From: Neptuniibacter sp048548695
Lineage (GTDB): Bacteria > Pseudomonadota > Gammaproteobacteria > Pseudomonadales > Balneatricaceae
DNA: 64,000 bases
Strand: one strand, 5' to 3'
Assembly: GCF_048548695.1 (NCBI RefSeq)
Contig: NZ_JBLYIF010000013.1
The translations under genes were made by a program, and so were the position numbers. Below, one piece after another: positions 43,385 to 52,175 of the stretch. The notes beneath the pieces are model-generated. The model was given only the letters and a program-made list of their open reading frames with translations, was not told where the DNA came from and did not search any database. How positions within the stretch are numbered: the stretch's first letter is position 1; the number at the start of each line of letters is the position of its first letter.

Positions 43385-44929
43385 ATGCAGCAACTGAATC
43401 CTTCTGAGATCAGTGAGATTCTCAAGAAGCGCATCGAAAATCTTGATGTGACTTCAGAAGCCCGAAATGAGGGCACGGTAGTGAGCGTGTCTGATGGTAT
43501 TATTACCATCCACGGCCTCGCTGATGTAATGTACGGGGAAATGATTGAATTCCCTGGCGGTATCTACGGTATGGCGCTGAACCTTGAGCGTGATTCTGTC
43601 GGTGCTGTTGTATTGGGTGACTACCAGAGTTTGGTTGAGGGCACGACTGCCCGTTGTACCGGCCGTATTCTGGAAGTGCCAATTGGTCCGGAACTGTTGG
43701 GTCGTGTAGTAGACGCCCTGGGTAACCCGATCGATGGCAAAGGCCCTATTGAATCAAGCCTAACTGACGCTGTTGAAAAGGTTGCACCTGGTGTAATCGA
43801 GCGTCAGGGTGTAGATCAGCCAGTGCAGACTGGCCTGAAAGCGATCGACTCCATGGTGCCAATCGGCCGTGGTCAGCGTGAGCTGATTATCGGTGACCGT
43901 CAGATTGGTAAATCTGCGATCGCAATCGACGCTATCATCAACCAGAAAAATACCGGCGTAAAATGTATCTACGTAGCAGTAGGCCAGAAACAGTCTACTA
44001 TCGCTAACGTTGTACGTAAGCTGGAAGAGCACGGCGCGATGGATCACACCATTGTCGTTGCTGCCGGTGCAGCCGATCCTGCAGCAATGCAGTTCCTGGC
44101 ACCATACGCTGGTTGTACTATGGGTGAATACTTCCGCGACCGCGGTGAAGACGCGCTGATCGTTTATGATGATCTGACTAAACAGGCATGGGCATATCGT
44201 CAGATCTCCCTGCTGCTACGTCGTCCACCAGGCCGTGAAGCATACCCAGGTGACGTATTCTACTTGCACTCCCGTCTGCTTGAGCGTGCGGCGCGTGTTA
44301 ACGCTGAGTATGTTGAGAAATTCACCAACGGTGAAGTTAAAGGCCAGACTGGCTCCCTGACTTCCCTGCCTGTAATCGAAACACAGGGTGGTGACGTTTC
44401 CGCATTCGTACCAACAAACGTAATCTCCATCACTGACGGTCAGATCTTCTTGGAATCTGATTTGTTCAACTCTGGTGTCCGCCCTGCGATTAACGCTGGT
44501 CTGTCGGTATCCCGTGTAGGTGGTGCAGCTCAGACTAAAATCATCAAGAAACTGGGTGGCGGTGTGCGTCTGGCACTGGCTCAGTATCGTGAGCTGGCAG
44601 CATTTGCTCAGTTTGCTTCCGACCTTGATGACGCGACTCGTGCCCAGTTGGAGCATGGTCAGGCCGTAACCGAGCTGATGAAGCAGAAACAGTACTCGCC
44701 AATGTCTATTGCAGACATGGGTCTGAGCCTGTTCGCTGCGAACGAAGGTTACCTGAACGGCGTAGAACTGAACAAAATCCTGGACTTTGAAGCAGCACTG
44801 ATCTCTTACTTCAACAGCGAACATGCTGATCTGATGAAAGATATCAATGCATCCGGTAGCTACTCTGATGAGATTGCTGCCCAGTTCAAAGCCGGCATTG
44901 AAAAGTTCAAGTCTACCCAAACTTGGTAA
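43385..44929 (+). CDS. atpA: F0F1 ATP synthase subunit alpha
   Basis: 514-residue non-catalytic nucleotide-binding subunit of F1. P-loop GDRQIGKSAIAIDAI near residue 169, the start MQQLNPSEISEILKKRIE, and the ATP-synthase alpha/beta signature around PAINAGLSVSRVGG. Full length, in standard operon position. Confidence 0.98.
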   Translation: MQQLNPSEISEILKKRIENLDVTSEARNEGTVVSVSDGIITIHGLADVMYGEMIEFPGGIYGMALNLERDSVGAVVLGDYQSLVEGTTARCTGRILEVPIGPELLGRVVDALGNPIDGKGPIESSLTDAVEKVAPGVIERQGVDQPVQTGLKAIDSMVPIGRGQRELIIGDRQIGKSAIAIDAIINQKNTGVKCIYVAVGQKQSTIANVVRKLEEHGAMDHTIVVAAGAADPAAMQFLAPYAGCTMGEYFRDRGEDALIVYDDLTKQAWAYRQISLLLRRPPGREAYPGDVFYLHSRLLERAARVNAEYVEKFTNGEVKGQTGSLTSLPVIETQGGDVSAFVPTNVISITDGQIFLESDLFNSGVRPAINAGLSVSRVGGAAQTKIIKKLGGGVRLALAQYRELAAFAQFASDLDDATRAQLEHGQAVTELMKQKQYSPMSIADMGLSLFAANEGYLNGVELNKILDFEAALISYFNSEHADLMKDINASGSYSDEIAAQFKAGIEKFKSTQTW

Positions 44930-44948
44930 TAACTCGGTTTGAGTGAGT

Positions 44949-44973
44949 GATCTGCATGCAACCCATGCAGATC
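44949..44973. repeat. Perfect hairpin in the atpA-atpG gap
   Basis: GATCTGCATG and CATGCAGATC form a 10-bp perfect stem with a CAACC loop in the 71-bp gap between atpA and atpG. There is no T-run, so it is not a terminator. It may stabilise or process the atp mRNA or tune subunit stoichiometry. Confidence 0.6.
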
Positions 44974-45000
44974 TAACACTAAGTCAAGATAGGCGGAACT

Positions 45001-45864
45001 ATGGCAGTCGGAAAAGAGATTAAGACAAAAATTGCGAGTGTGCAGAGCACCCGGAAGATCACTAGCGCCATGGAAATGGTTGCGGCTTCCAAGATGCGTA
45101 AAGCACAGGATCGCATGGAGTCATCTCGCCCGTACGCCCGGAGTATCCGTGGTGTAATTCAGCACCTGGCCAAGTCGAATCCTGAGTACACACATTTGTA
45201 CATGCAGGAACGTGAAACTAAGCGCGTTGGTTTCATAGTTGTTTCAACTGACCGTGGCTTGTGTGGTGGCTTGAACGTGAATGCGTTCAAGGCGGCTGTG
45301 AGTAGCATGAAAGCATTCCATGACCAAGGTATCGAAATTGATATCTGTGCATTGGGTAGCAAGGCTGCATCATTCTTCAAGAGTTATGGTGGCAACGTCG
45401 TTGCAGTCAAGACTCACATGGGTGATGCCCCTGAAATTGCTGACCTGATTGGTGCTGTGAAGGTCATGCTGGATGCTTACGACGAAGGCAAGCTGGATAA
45501 GCTTTACATCGTATCTAACGATTTTGTAAATACGATGACCCAGACGCCGGCTGTTGACCAAGTGCTTCCACTAAAAGCAGAAGATGACGATAAACAACTT
45601 AATCACCACTGGGATTATATCTACGAACCAGATGCCAAAGAGCTTTTGAATGGCCTGTTGGTACGTTACGTGGAGTCTCTGGTTTACCAGGGGGTGGTTG
45701 AGAATAATGCCTGTGAGCAGGCAGCCCGTATGCTGGCGATGAAGAACGCAACAGACAACGCCGGTTCAATGATTGATGAGCTACAGATGATCTACAACAA
45801 AGCTCGTCAGGCAGCGATTACTCAGGAAATTTCTGAAATCGTAAGCGGTGCTGCGGCGGTTTAA
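45001..45864 (+). CDS. atpG: F0F1 ATP synthase subunit gamma
   Basis: 287-residue rotor shaft. The N-terminal helix is EIKTKIASVQSTRKITSAMEMVAASKMRKAQ, STDRGLCGGLN is conserved, and the C-terminal helix signature is ATDNAGSMIDELQMIYNKARQAAITQEISEIVSGA. Standard length and position. Confidence 0.98.
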   Translation: MAVGKEIKTKIASVQSTRKITSAMEMVAASKMRKAQDRMESSRPYARSIRGVIQHLAKSNPEYTHLYMQERETKRVGFIVVSTDRGLCGGLNVNAFKAAVSSMKAFHDQGIEIDICALGSKAASFFKSYGGNVVAVKTHMGDAPEIADLIGAVKVMLDAYDEGKLDKLYIVSNDFVNTMTQTPAVDQVLPLKAEDDDKQLNHHWDYIYEPDAKELLNGLLVRYVESLVYQGVVENNACEQAARMLAMKNATDNAGSMIDELQMIYNKARQAAITQEISEIVSGAAAV

Positions 45865-45900
45865 CGCAGGTCACAGGTTAAATTTAAAGAGGATCCGAAC

Positions 45901-47277
45901 ATGAGTAGCGGAACTATTGTTCAGATTATCGGTGCTGTAGTTGACGTGGAATTCCCACGTGACTCTGTGCCGAAGGTGTACGACGCGCTGACCGTGACTA
46001 AAAACGGTTTGACGCTGGAAGTTCAGCAGCAGCTGGGCGACGGTGTTGTACGCGCAATCGCCATGGGTCAGACCGAAGGTGTGAGCCGTGGCCAGGATGT
46101 TGCCAATACTGGTGCGCCAGTGTCCGTACCAGTTGGTACAGCGACTCTGGGTCGTATCATGGACGTATTGGGTAATCCAATTGACGAGTGTGGTCCTATT
46201 GGTGAAGAAGAGCGTATGCCTATTCACCGTAAGGCCCCTTCCTACGCAGATCAGGCAGCTTCTAACGAACTGCTGGAAACTGGCATCAAGGTAATCGACC
46301 TGGTTTGCCCATTCGCTAAGGGTGGTAAAGTCGGTCTGTTCGGTGGTGCGGGTGTAGGTAAAACCGTAAACATGATGGAGCTGATCCGTAACATCGCGAT
46401 CGAGCACTCCGGTTTTTCCGTGTTTGCGGGTGTAGGGGAGCGTACTCGTGAAGGTAACGACTTCTACTACGAGATGAAAGAGTCCAACGTATTGGACAAA
46501 GTATCTCTGGTATACGGTCAGATGAATGAGCCACCGGGTAACCGTCTGCGTGTAGCGCTGACTGGCCTGACAATGGCAGAAAAATTCCGTGACGAAGGCC
46601 GTGACGTACTGTTGTTCGTAGACAACATCTACCGTTACACCCTAGCGGGTACTGAGGTATCTGCACTGCTGGGTCGTATGCCTTCTGCGGTAGGTTACCA
46701 GCCAACCCTGGCGGAAGAGATGGGCGTTCTGCAGGAGCGTATCACTTCTACCAAGACTGGCTCTATCACGTCTATCCAGGCGGTATACGTACCGGCGGAT
46801 GACTTGACTGACCCATCTCCGGCAACCACATTCTCTCACCTTGATGCGACTGTAGTACTGTCTCGTCAGATTGCAGAGCTGGGTATCTACCCTGCGGTAG
46901 ATCCACTGGATTCCACCTCTCGTCAGCTGGATCCATTGGTTATCGGTACTGAGCATTATGAAATTGCCCGTCAGGTACAGGGTGTTCTGCAGCGCTACAA
47001 AGAGCTGAAAGACATCATCGCGATTCTGGGTATGGACGAACTGTCAGAAGAAGATAAGTCTCTGGTAGCCCGTGCACGTAAGATCCAGCGCTTCCTGTCC
47101 CAGCCGTTCTTCGTTGCTGAAGTATTTACCGGTTCTCCAGGTAAGTATGTATCTCTGAAAGATACTATTCGCGGCTTTAAAGGCATCCTGGAAGGCCAGT
47201 ATGACGATCTGCCAGAGCAGGCGTTCTACATGGTCGGTGGTATCGAAGAAGCGATCGAAAAAGCTAAAGGCATGTAA
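45901..47277 (+). CDS. atpD: F0F1 ATP synthase subunit beta
   Basis: 458-residue catalytic subunit. P-loop GGAGVGKTVNMMELIRN near residue 150, GVGERTREGNDFY with the catalytic Glu, LLFVDNIYRYTLAG, and the signature PAVDPLDSTS. Note Tyr in DNIYRYT where many relatives have Phe (DNIFRFT). Standard operon position. Confidence 0.98.
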   Translation: MSSGTIVQIIGAVVDVEFPRDSVPKVYDALTVTKNGLTLEVQQQLGDGVVRAIAMGQTEGVSRGQDVANTGAPVSVPVGTATLGRIMDVLGNPIDECGPIGEEERMPIHRKAPSYADQAASNELLETGIKVIDLVCPFAKGGKVGLFGGAGVGKTVNMMELIRNIAIEHSGFSVFAGVGERTREGNDFYYEMKESNVLDKVSLVYGQMNEPPGNRLRVALTGLTMAEKFRDEGRDVLLFVDNIYRYTLAGTEVSALLGRMPSAVGYQPTLAEEMGVLQERITSTKTGSITSIQAVYVPADDLTDPSPATTFSHLDATVVLSRQIAELGIYPAVDPLDSTSRQLDPLVIGTEHYEIARQVQGVLQRYKELKDIIAILGMDELSEEDKSLVARARKIQRFLSQPFFVAEVFTGSPGKYVSLKDTIRGFKGILEGQYDDLPEQAFYMVGGIEEAIEKAKGM

Positions 47278-47309
47278 TTGCCTTTAGCTAACCTTTACGA
47301 GGTAAAGAT

Positions 47310-47735
47310 ATGGCTATGACTGTTCATTGCGACATCGTAAGTGCTGAAGAAGAGATCTTCTCTGGCCTGATCGAGTTCGTATCCGTAACAGGTAGCCTGG
47401 GTGATCTGGGTGTTTATCCGGGTCACGCTCCGCTTCTGACGGAACTGAAACCAGGCCCTGTCGAGCTGCGCAAACAGGGTGGCGAGCAGGATGTTTTCTA
47501 TGTATCCGGTGGCTTCTTTGAAGTTCAGCCTCACAAGGTCACTATCCTTGCAGACACTGCGCTGCATGCTGCTGACCTTAATGAAGCAGCCGCTCAGGAA
47601 GCACAGAAACATGCTGAACAGCAGATGGCAGATCGTTCTTCCGAGTTTGAATACTCGAAAGCTGCCACTCAGCTGGCTGAAGCTGCAGCTCAGCTGCGTA
47701 CTCTACAGCAGATTCGCAAGAAATTGGGTCGATAA
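47310..47735 (+). CDS. atpC: F0F1 ATP synthase subunit epsilon
   Basis: 141-residue subunit coupling and inhibiting F1: N-terminal beta-sandwich (VHCDIVSAEEEIFSGLIEFVSV, GDLGVYPGHAPLLTELKPG) and a C-terminal two-helix region. Last gene of the atp operon, followed by a strong terminator. Confidence 0.97.
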   Translation: MAMTVHCDIVSAEEEIFSGLIEFVSVTGSLGDLGVYPGHAPLLTELKPGPVELRKQGGEQDVFYVSGGFFEVQPHKVTILADTALHAADLNEAAAQEAQKHAEQQMADRSSEFEYSKAATQLAEAAAQLRTLQQIRKKLGR

Positions 47736-47756
47736 GATCCCTTGTGATGTATGCCA

Positions 47757-47782
47757 AAAGCAGCCTTCGGGCTGCTTTTTTC
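47757..47782 (+). terminator. Terminator of the atp operon
   Basis: The hairpin AAAAGCAGCC / GGCTGCTTTTTT has a TTCG-type loop, 22 bp after atpC. The A-run on the other side allows it to act for the convergent regulator gene too. Confidence 0.9.
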
Positions 47783-47796
47783 GTTTCAGGCCCCAG

Positions 47797-48546
47797 CTAA
47801 AGCAGATGCCACAGGGTATCGAAGATAATTTTTTGTGCAGCTGACACATCGACCGATTCAATCACCACGGCCGTGGGGTAGTCTTTCTCGGCCAGAGAAA
47901 TAATGGCGCACTTCGGGGGATAGATCGCAATATAAGCGGCATTGACCCGATCATCTGTCTTAATCCATTTACGCTCGGATAACTGGGCATCCTCACCCCC
48001 CTCACCAATGGCAATGACTCGCACACTGATACCACGCTGAATGCGTTGGCTGGTGAAATTGGGAAATGGCCGGTACAGCAGGGGCCGCACCGGTTTTGAT
48101 GAAAATACCGAGTAACCGGTTTCAGCGGAACTGGAAACGGTTGTCAGAATATCTCGCAGAACCTGCGCGATACCCTCATCACCCTCGAAAAACTGTACGT
48201 TGGCACTGCTGAATGCCGGCTGCAGGTGTTTAAGGTCAGGGATAAAGGTCTGACGCAGATGCTCTAGTGCCCGCTCCATATTGGCCTGACGCTCTTCAGC
48301 AAGGTGCAGTAGGCAATCAGGCTCGCGTGGGGCGAAAAAACGTCGCTTACCTTTGGGCAGGTAGGTGACGACCCCTTTGCTTTGCAGTGCTTTGAGGGTT
48401 TCATAAGTGGTGCCCCGGTTGATTCCCGCTTTGTCAGCAATGGTGCGGATAGAACTGGCACCACATTGCAGCAGAGCACGATAAACCTCCACTTCCCGGG
48501 CGGATAGATTGAGTAATTGATAAATATCTTGGTTAGAAATTGTCAT
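47797..48546 (-). CDS. TrmB-family transcriptional regulator
   Basis: 249-residue regulator. The N-terminal winged HTH of TrmB type covers about residues 8-70 (LNLSAREVEVYRALLQCGASSIRTIADKAGINRGTTYETLKALQSKGVVTYL), followed by a coiled-coil-like link and a PLD-like effector-binding domain. TrmB proteins often sense sugars. It is divergent from glmU-glmS with 97 bp between them, so control of amino-sugar synthesis, perhaps by an amino-sugar phosphate, is a fair inference. Candidate operators flank the shared promoter region. Confidence 0.8.
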   Translation of the reverse strand: MTISNQDIYQLLNLSAREVEVYRALLQCGASSIRTIADKAGINRGTTYETLKALQSKGVVTYLPKGKRRFFAPREPDCLLHLAEERQANMERALEHLRQTFIPDLKHLQPAFSSANVQFFEGDEGIAQVLRDILTTVSSSAETGYSVFSSKPVRPLLYRPFPNFTSQRIQRGISVRVIAIGEGGEDAQLSERKWIKTDDRVNAAYIAIYPPKCAIISLAEKDYPTAVVIESVDVSAAQKIIFDTLWHLL

Positions 48547-48628
48547 AAAGTTTGTGACAAAAAGCCTTGTAACCGACGTGGTTTACTTTAAAGTCCAAGC
48601 CTAATACAGCGATTAATTTTTGTCACAA
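48540..48628. promoter_or_regulatory. Candidate operators in the TrmB-regulator/glmU intergenic region
   Basis: TTGTCA (48540-48545) and TGACAA (48555-48560) form an inverted repeat over the regulator start codon. TTGTGACAAAA (48553-48563) recurs inverted as TTTTGTCACAA (48618-48628) just before glmU. Two facing copies of one motif at both edges of a divergent promoter suggest autoregulation plus control of glmUS. Confidence 0.55.
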
Positions 48629-48643
48629 GGAAACGAACAACTA

Positions 48644-50026
48644 ATGTCTGTTGATGTGGTCATACTTGCCGCCGGGCAGGGGAGCCGGATGAAATCGGCG
48701 ATGCCTAAAGTGTTGCACAAGGTTGGTGGTAAACCGATGGTGCAGCATGTCATTGATACCGCGCGTACACTGAATGCGGCTGATCTGCATGTGGTTATTG
48801 GCCATGGCGCTGACCAGGTACGTGAACTGCTCAATAGCCAAAACATCAACGTAGTGCTGCAAGCAGAACAGCTGGGTACCGGGCATGCCGTGGCTCAGGC
48901 GATGCCAGCAGTTACGGCGGACGGGGTGACCTTGGTGCTGTACGGTGATGTGCCGATGATTCGCAGTGAAACCCTGACCCAGATGGTGATCCTGGCAGAT
49001 CAGGATAACCTGGCTTTGCTGACAGTTAACCTGACCGATCCAACAGGCTATGGGCGTATTGTCCGTGATGCAGCCAGTCATGCAGTACAGGCCATTGTCG
49101 AACATAAAGATGCTAATGCCGTGCAATTGGCCATTAATGAAGTTAATACCGGCATTCTGGCCGTGCCCAGCCGCTGGTTACAGCAGTGGTTACCGCAGCT
49201 ATCTGCCAATAATGCACAGGGTGAATATTATCTGACAGATATTATTGCCATGGCTGCCAGCCAGGGGGTTACCATCGCGGCCATACAGCCAGAGGCTGAG
49301 CAGGAAGTGCAAGGGGTTAATAATCGCTTGCAGCTGTCTGAGCTAGAGCGCTGGTATCAATCCAGGCAGGCAGAGCAGTTAATGTTGGCAGGTGTCACTC
49401 TGGCAGACCCTGCTCGTATCGATCTGCGCGGTAACCTGACCACCGGACAGGATGTATACCTGGATATTAATCTGGTGGTGGAAGGTGATGTCACACTGGG
49501 TGACAACGTTGTTATTGAAGCCAACTGCTGCCTGAAAGATTGCCGCATCGCCTCTGGCTGCCATATCAAAGCCAATACCGTAATAGAACAGGCGGATCTG
49601 GGCCCTGACTGTGAGGTAGGCCCCTATGCACGGCTGCGTCCGGGTACGAAGCTGGCCGCGAAAGCCAAGGTGGGTAATTTTGTTGAAACTAAAAAAACCG
49701 TGGTTGGTGAAGGCAGTAAAATTAATCACTTGTCGTATATTGGCGATGCTGAGTTGGGTGCTGGGGTGAACGTCGGTGCCGGTACTATCACCTGTAACTA
49801 TGACGGTGTGAATAAATCTCGTACCGAGATTCAGGATGGGGCATTTATCGGTTCTAATTCTTCTCTGGTGGCACCGGTGACTATTGGCGCGCAAGCGACT
49901 ATAGGTGCGGGATCAACCATCACCAAAAATGTTCAGCCTGATGCATTGGCCCTGACCCGGGCTAAACAGGCACAGATTGAGAACTGGCCACGGCCGCGGA
50001 AGAACACCCAGAAGGGGGAGCAATAA
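48644..50026 (+). CDS. glmU: Bifunctional UDP-N-acetylglucosamine pyrophosphorylase / glucosamine-1-phosphate N-acetyltransferase
   Basis: Makes UDP-GlcNAc for cell wall and LPS. The 460-residue protein has an N-terminal uridylyltransferase domain (VVILAAGQGSRMKSAMPKVLHKVGGKPM) and a C-terminal left-handed beta-helix acetyltransferase domain with hexapeptide repeats (VNVGAGTITCNYDGVNKSRT). The start is ATG 48644; a longer in-frame TTG at 48620 lies inside the operator motif. It overlaps glmS by one base. Confidence 0.97.
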   Translation: MSVDVVILAAGQGSRMKSAMPKVLHKVGGKPMVQHVIDTARTLNAADLHVVIGHGADQVRELLNSQNINVVLQAEQLGTGHAVAQAMPAVTADGVTLVLYGDVPMIRSETLTQMVILADQDNLALLTVNLTDPTGYGRIVRDAASHAVQAIVEHKDANAVQLAINEVNTGILAVPSRWLQQWLPQLSANNAQGEYYLTDIIAMAASQGVTIAAIQPEAEQEVQGVNNRLQLSELERWYQSRQAEQLMLAGVTLADPARIDLRGNLTTGQDVYLDINLVVEGDVTLGDNVVIEANCCLKDCRIASGCHIKANTVIEQADLGPDCEVGPYARLRPGTKLAAKAKVGNFVETKKTVVGEGSKINHLSYIGDAELGAGVNVGAGTITCNYDGVNKSRTEIQDGAFIGSNSSLVAPVTIGAQATIGAGSTITKNVQPDALALTRAKQAQIENWPRPRKNTQKGEQ

Positions 50027-51849
50027 TGTGTGGAATCGTCGGTGCGGTTGCCGCACGTCCGGTACAGGAAATTTTGCTGGAGGGGTTACGCCGCTTGGAA
50101 TACCGCGGTTATGACTCAGCGGGTGTTGCGATTGCCGATCAGAGCCAGATCAGCCGTTGTCGTCGTATAGGCAAAGTACAGTCTCTGGCAGATGCTTTGC
50201 AGGCAAGCCCATTAACGGGTCAGCTGGGTATTGCGCATACCCGTTGGGCCACCCATGGGGTACCCAGTGAAGCCAATGCCCACCCACATATGTCTGCAGA
50301 TCAGCTGGCTGTGGTGCATAACGGCATTATTGAAAACTATGAAGTATTAAAGCAGCAACTACAGGCAGCAGGTTACCAGTTTACTTCTGACACAGACACT
50401 GAAGTAATTGCTCACTTACTTGCAGACGCGCTTAAAAAAGAGCCAGATCTATTGCAGGCAGTACGTTTGGTAACCGCGCAACTTGAAGGGGCCTATGCTC
50501 TGGGTGTGATACATAAAGCCTATCCCAGCAGGTTAGTGAGTGCTCGCAAAGGTAGCCCTTTAGTGATTGGAGTGGGGATTGGTGAGCATTTTATAGCTTC
50601 AGACCAACTGGCGCTGTTGCCGGTGACGGATCGTTTTATCTTTCTGGAAGATGGCGATATCGCGGACCTTACCGCCACAGAAATCAGTATTCAGTCAGCT
50701 GATGGCACTGTGGTTGAGCGGCCGGTAACGCAGTTTGAGCATGGCCAAAGCTCGGCTGAAAAAGGTCCATACAAGCACTTTATGCTGAAAGAGATCTTTG
50801 AGCAGCCGGCAGTCATCAAGTCTTGCCTCGAGGGGCGCTTGAGTGGTGACCATCTGCTGGAGCAGGCGTTCGGTAATGGAGCTGATAAGATATTTGATCA
50901 GGTCAAGCAGGTGCAAATCATCGCCTGTGGCACCAGTTATCATGCAGGTCTGGTGGCCAAATATTGGATAGAATCACTGGTAGGTATTCCCTGTATGGTG
51001 GAAGTTGCCAGTGAGTATCGCTACCGCAAGGTGGTGATAGCGGACGGAACCTTGTTTCTGACAATCTCCCAATCAGGTGAAACGGCAGATACTCTGGCGG
51101 CACTGCGTGAGGTAAAGGATCGGGTACTGGCCTCATTGGTAGTGTGTAACGTGCCGGGTAGTTCACTGGTGCGCGAATCTGACCTGTGCCTGATGACCAA
51201 TGCGGGTCCTGAAATAGGTGTCGCGTCCACCAAAGCATTCACCACCCAACTAGTAGCACTGATGCTGGTAACCATTGCCCTGGGTCGCCGCTTTGGTTTG
51301 TCGCCGGCGCAGGAAGCGGAACTAGTACATGGCCTGCGTGATCTGCCAGAGCAGGTGTCAGCAGCTCTTATGTTGGATGCGCCGATTCAGACGATGGCGC
51401 AGGCGTTCGCTGAAAAGCACCACACCCTGTTCCTGGGACGGGGTACGCTCTATCCAGTGGCGATGGAGGGGGCGCTTAAACTGAAAGAGATCTCCTATAT
51501 CCATGCCGAGGCCTACCCCGCGGGAGAACTGAAACATGGGCCGCTGGCCTTGGTGGATAAAGACATGCCGGTGGTTACCATCGCTCCGGAAAATGAGATG
51601 TTGGATAAACTGAAATCCAATCTGCAGGAAGTGCGGGCGCGTGGCGGAGAGTTATTTGTATTCGCCGGTTCGGCTCAGCTGAAAGCAGAAGAGGGTGTGC
51701 ATATCATCAATATGCCAACTTGCAGTGCAGTGTTACAACCTGTGTTGTACACCATCCCTCTACAGCTACTGTCATACCACGTGGCGGTACTCAAAGGCAC
51801 TGATGTGGATCAGCCACGTAACCTGGCTAAATCTGTAACGGTAGAGTAG
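50026..51849 (+). CDS. glmS: Glutamine--fructose-6-phosphate aminotransferase (isomerizing)
   Basis: Makes glucosamine-6-phosphate from fructose-6-phosphate and glutamine. The 607-residue enzyme has the N-terminal nucleophile Cys2 (MCGIVGAVA), glutaminase motifs RWATHG and HNGIIENYE, and two SIS domains (CGTSYHAGLVAKYW, SQSGETADTL, ASTKAFTTQL). The C-terminus LAKSVTVE is the usual TnsD target of Tn7, but no Tn7 end is seen downstream. Confidence 0.98.
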   Translation: MCGIVGAVAARPVQEILLEGLRRLEYRGYDSAGVAIADQSQISRCRRIGKVQSLADALQASPLTGQLGIAHTRWATHGVPSEANAHPHMSADQLAVVHNGIIENYEVLKQQLQAAGYQFTSDTDTEVIAHLLADALKKEPDLLQAVRLVTAQLEGAYALGVIHKAYPSRLVSARKGSPLVIGVGIGEHFIASDQLALLPVTDRFIFLEDGDIADLTATEISIQSADGTVVERPVTQFEHGQSSAEKGPYKHFMLKEIFEQPAVIKSCLEGRLSGDHLLEQAFGNGADKIFDQVKQVQIIACGTSYHAGLVAKYWIESLVGIPCMVEVASEYRYRKVVIADGTLFLTISQSGETADTLAALREVKDRVLASLVVCNVPGSSLVRESDLCLMTNAGPEIGVASTKAFTTQLVALMLVTIALGRRFGLSPAQEAELVHGLRDLPEQVSAALMLDAPIQTMAQAFAEKHHTLFLGRGTLYPVAMEGALKLKEISYIHAEAYPAGELKHGPLALVDKDMPVVTIAPENEMLDKLKSNLQEVRARGGELFVFAGSAQLKAEEGVHIINMPTCSAVLQPVLYTIPLQLLSYHVAVLKGTDVDQPRNLAKSVTVE

Positions 51850-51878
51850 TCGTACCAGCGACTGCACTTTTCTGATCG

Positions 51879-51923
51879 CAAAGAATAAAGTCTGTCGGGC
51901 GATGCCAGACGCTTTATTCTTTG
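51879..51923 (+). terminator. Long hairpin after glmS, probable terminator
   Basis: A 12-bp perfect stem CAAAGAATAAAG / CTTTATTCTTTG with an inner TCTG/CAGA pairing, 30 bp past the glmS stop. It lacks a clean T-run, so efficiency is uncertain. Confidence 0.5.
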
Positions 51924-52135
51924 TGGCATAACGCTTTTAAACTGACATCTAAGTACTTTATACCTAGCCCCGCTATCGGAGTGTTCTGTAGCTTCAACTC
52001 TGCTTCTCCCAGTCTACACGGCATACTTTGCTCGGGTTTGCTGTTGTCTGCGCCCAGATAACCCCATACGGATTTTTGCTCTCGACAGGTTTTTCGAGTG
52101 TGTTAGCTGTTTCAAATCCGGAAGAGAAAGTCTAA

Positions 52136-52154
52136 TATGTTATGATATAACATA
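52136..52154. promoter_or_regulatory. Zur-like operator
   Basis: TATGTTATGATATAACATA is an almost perfect palindrome (8-bp arms, 3-bp centre). It closely follows the gammaproteobacterial Zur consensus of a GTTATA-type inverted repeat. It sits 21 bp before the start of the His-rich barrel gene and probably represses the zinc cluster when zinc is sufficient. Confidence 0.78.
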
Positions 52155-52175
52155 ATTTAATTTAGGATTTAGGTA

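Larger units (their letters stand above)
51850..52175. other. Intergenic region glmS to zinc cluster
   Basis: 326 bp without a gene. It holds a long hairpin (CAAAGAATAAAG at 51879-51890 with CTTTATTCTTTG at 51912-51923), probably the glmS terminator, and a Zur-like box at the right end. The sequence from 51875 resembles 55214-55234 beyond the zinc cluster. Confidence 0.6.

Noticed and set aside
51850..52175. Tn7 insertion at the glmS attachment site
   Set aside because: The sequence behind glmS shows no TGTGGGCGG-type end or transposition gene; the Tn7-like island is behind gyrB instead.
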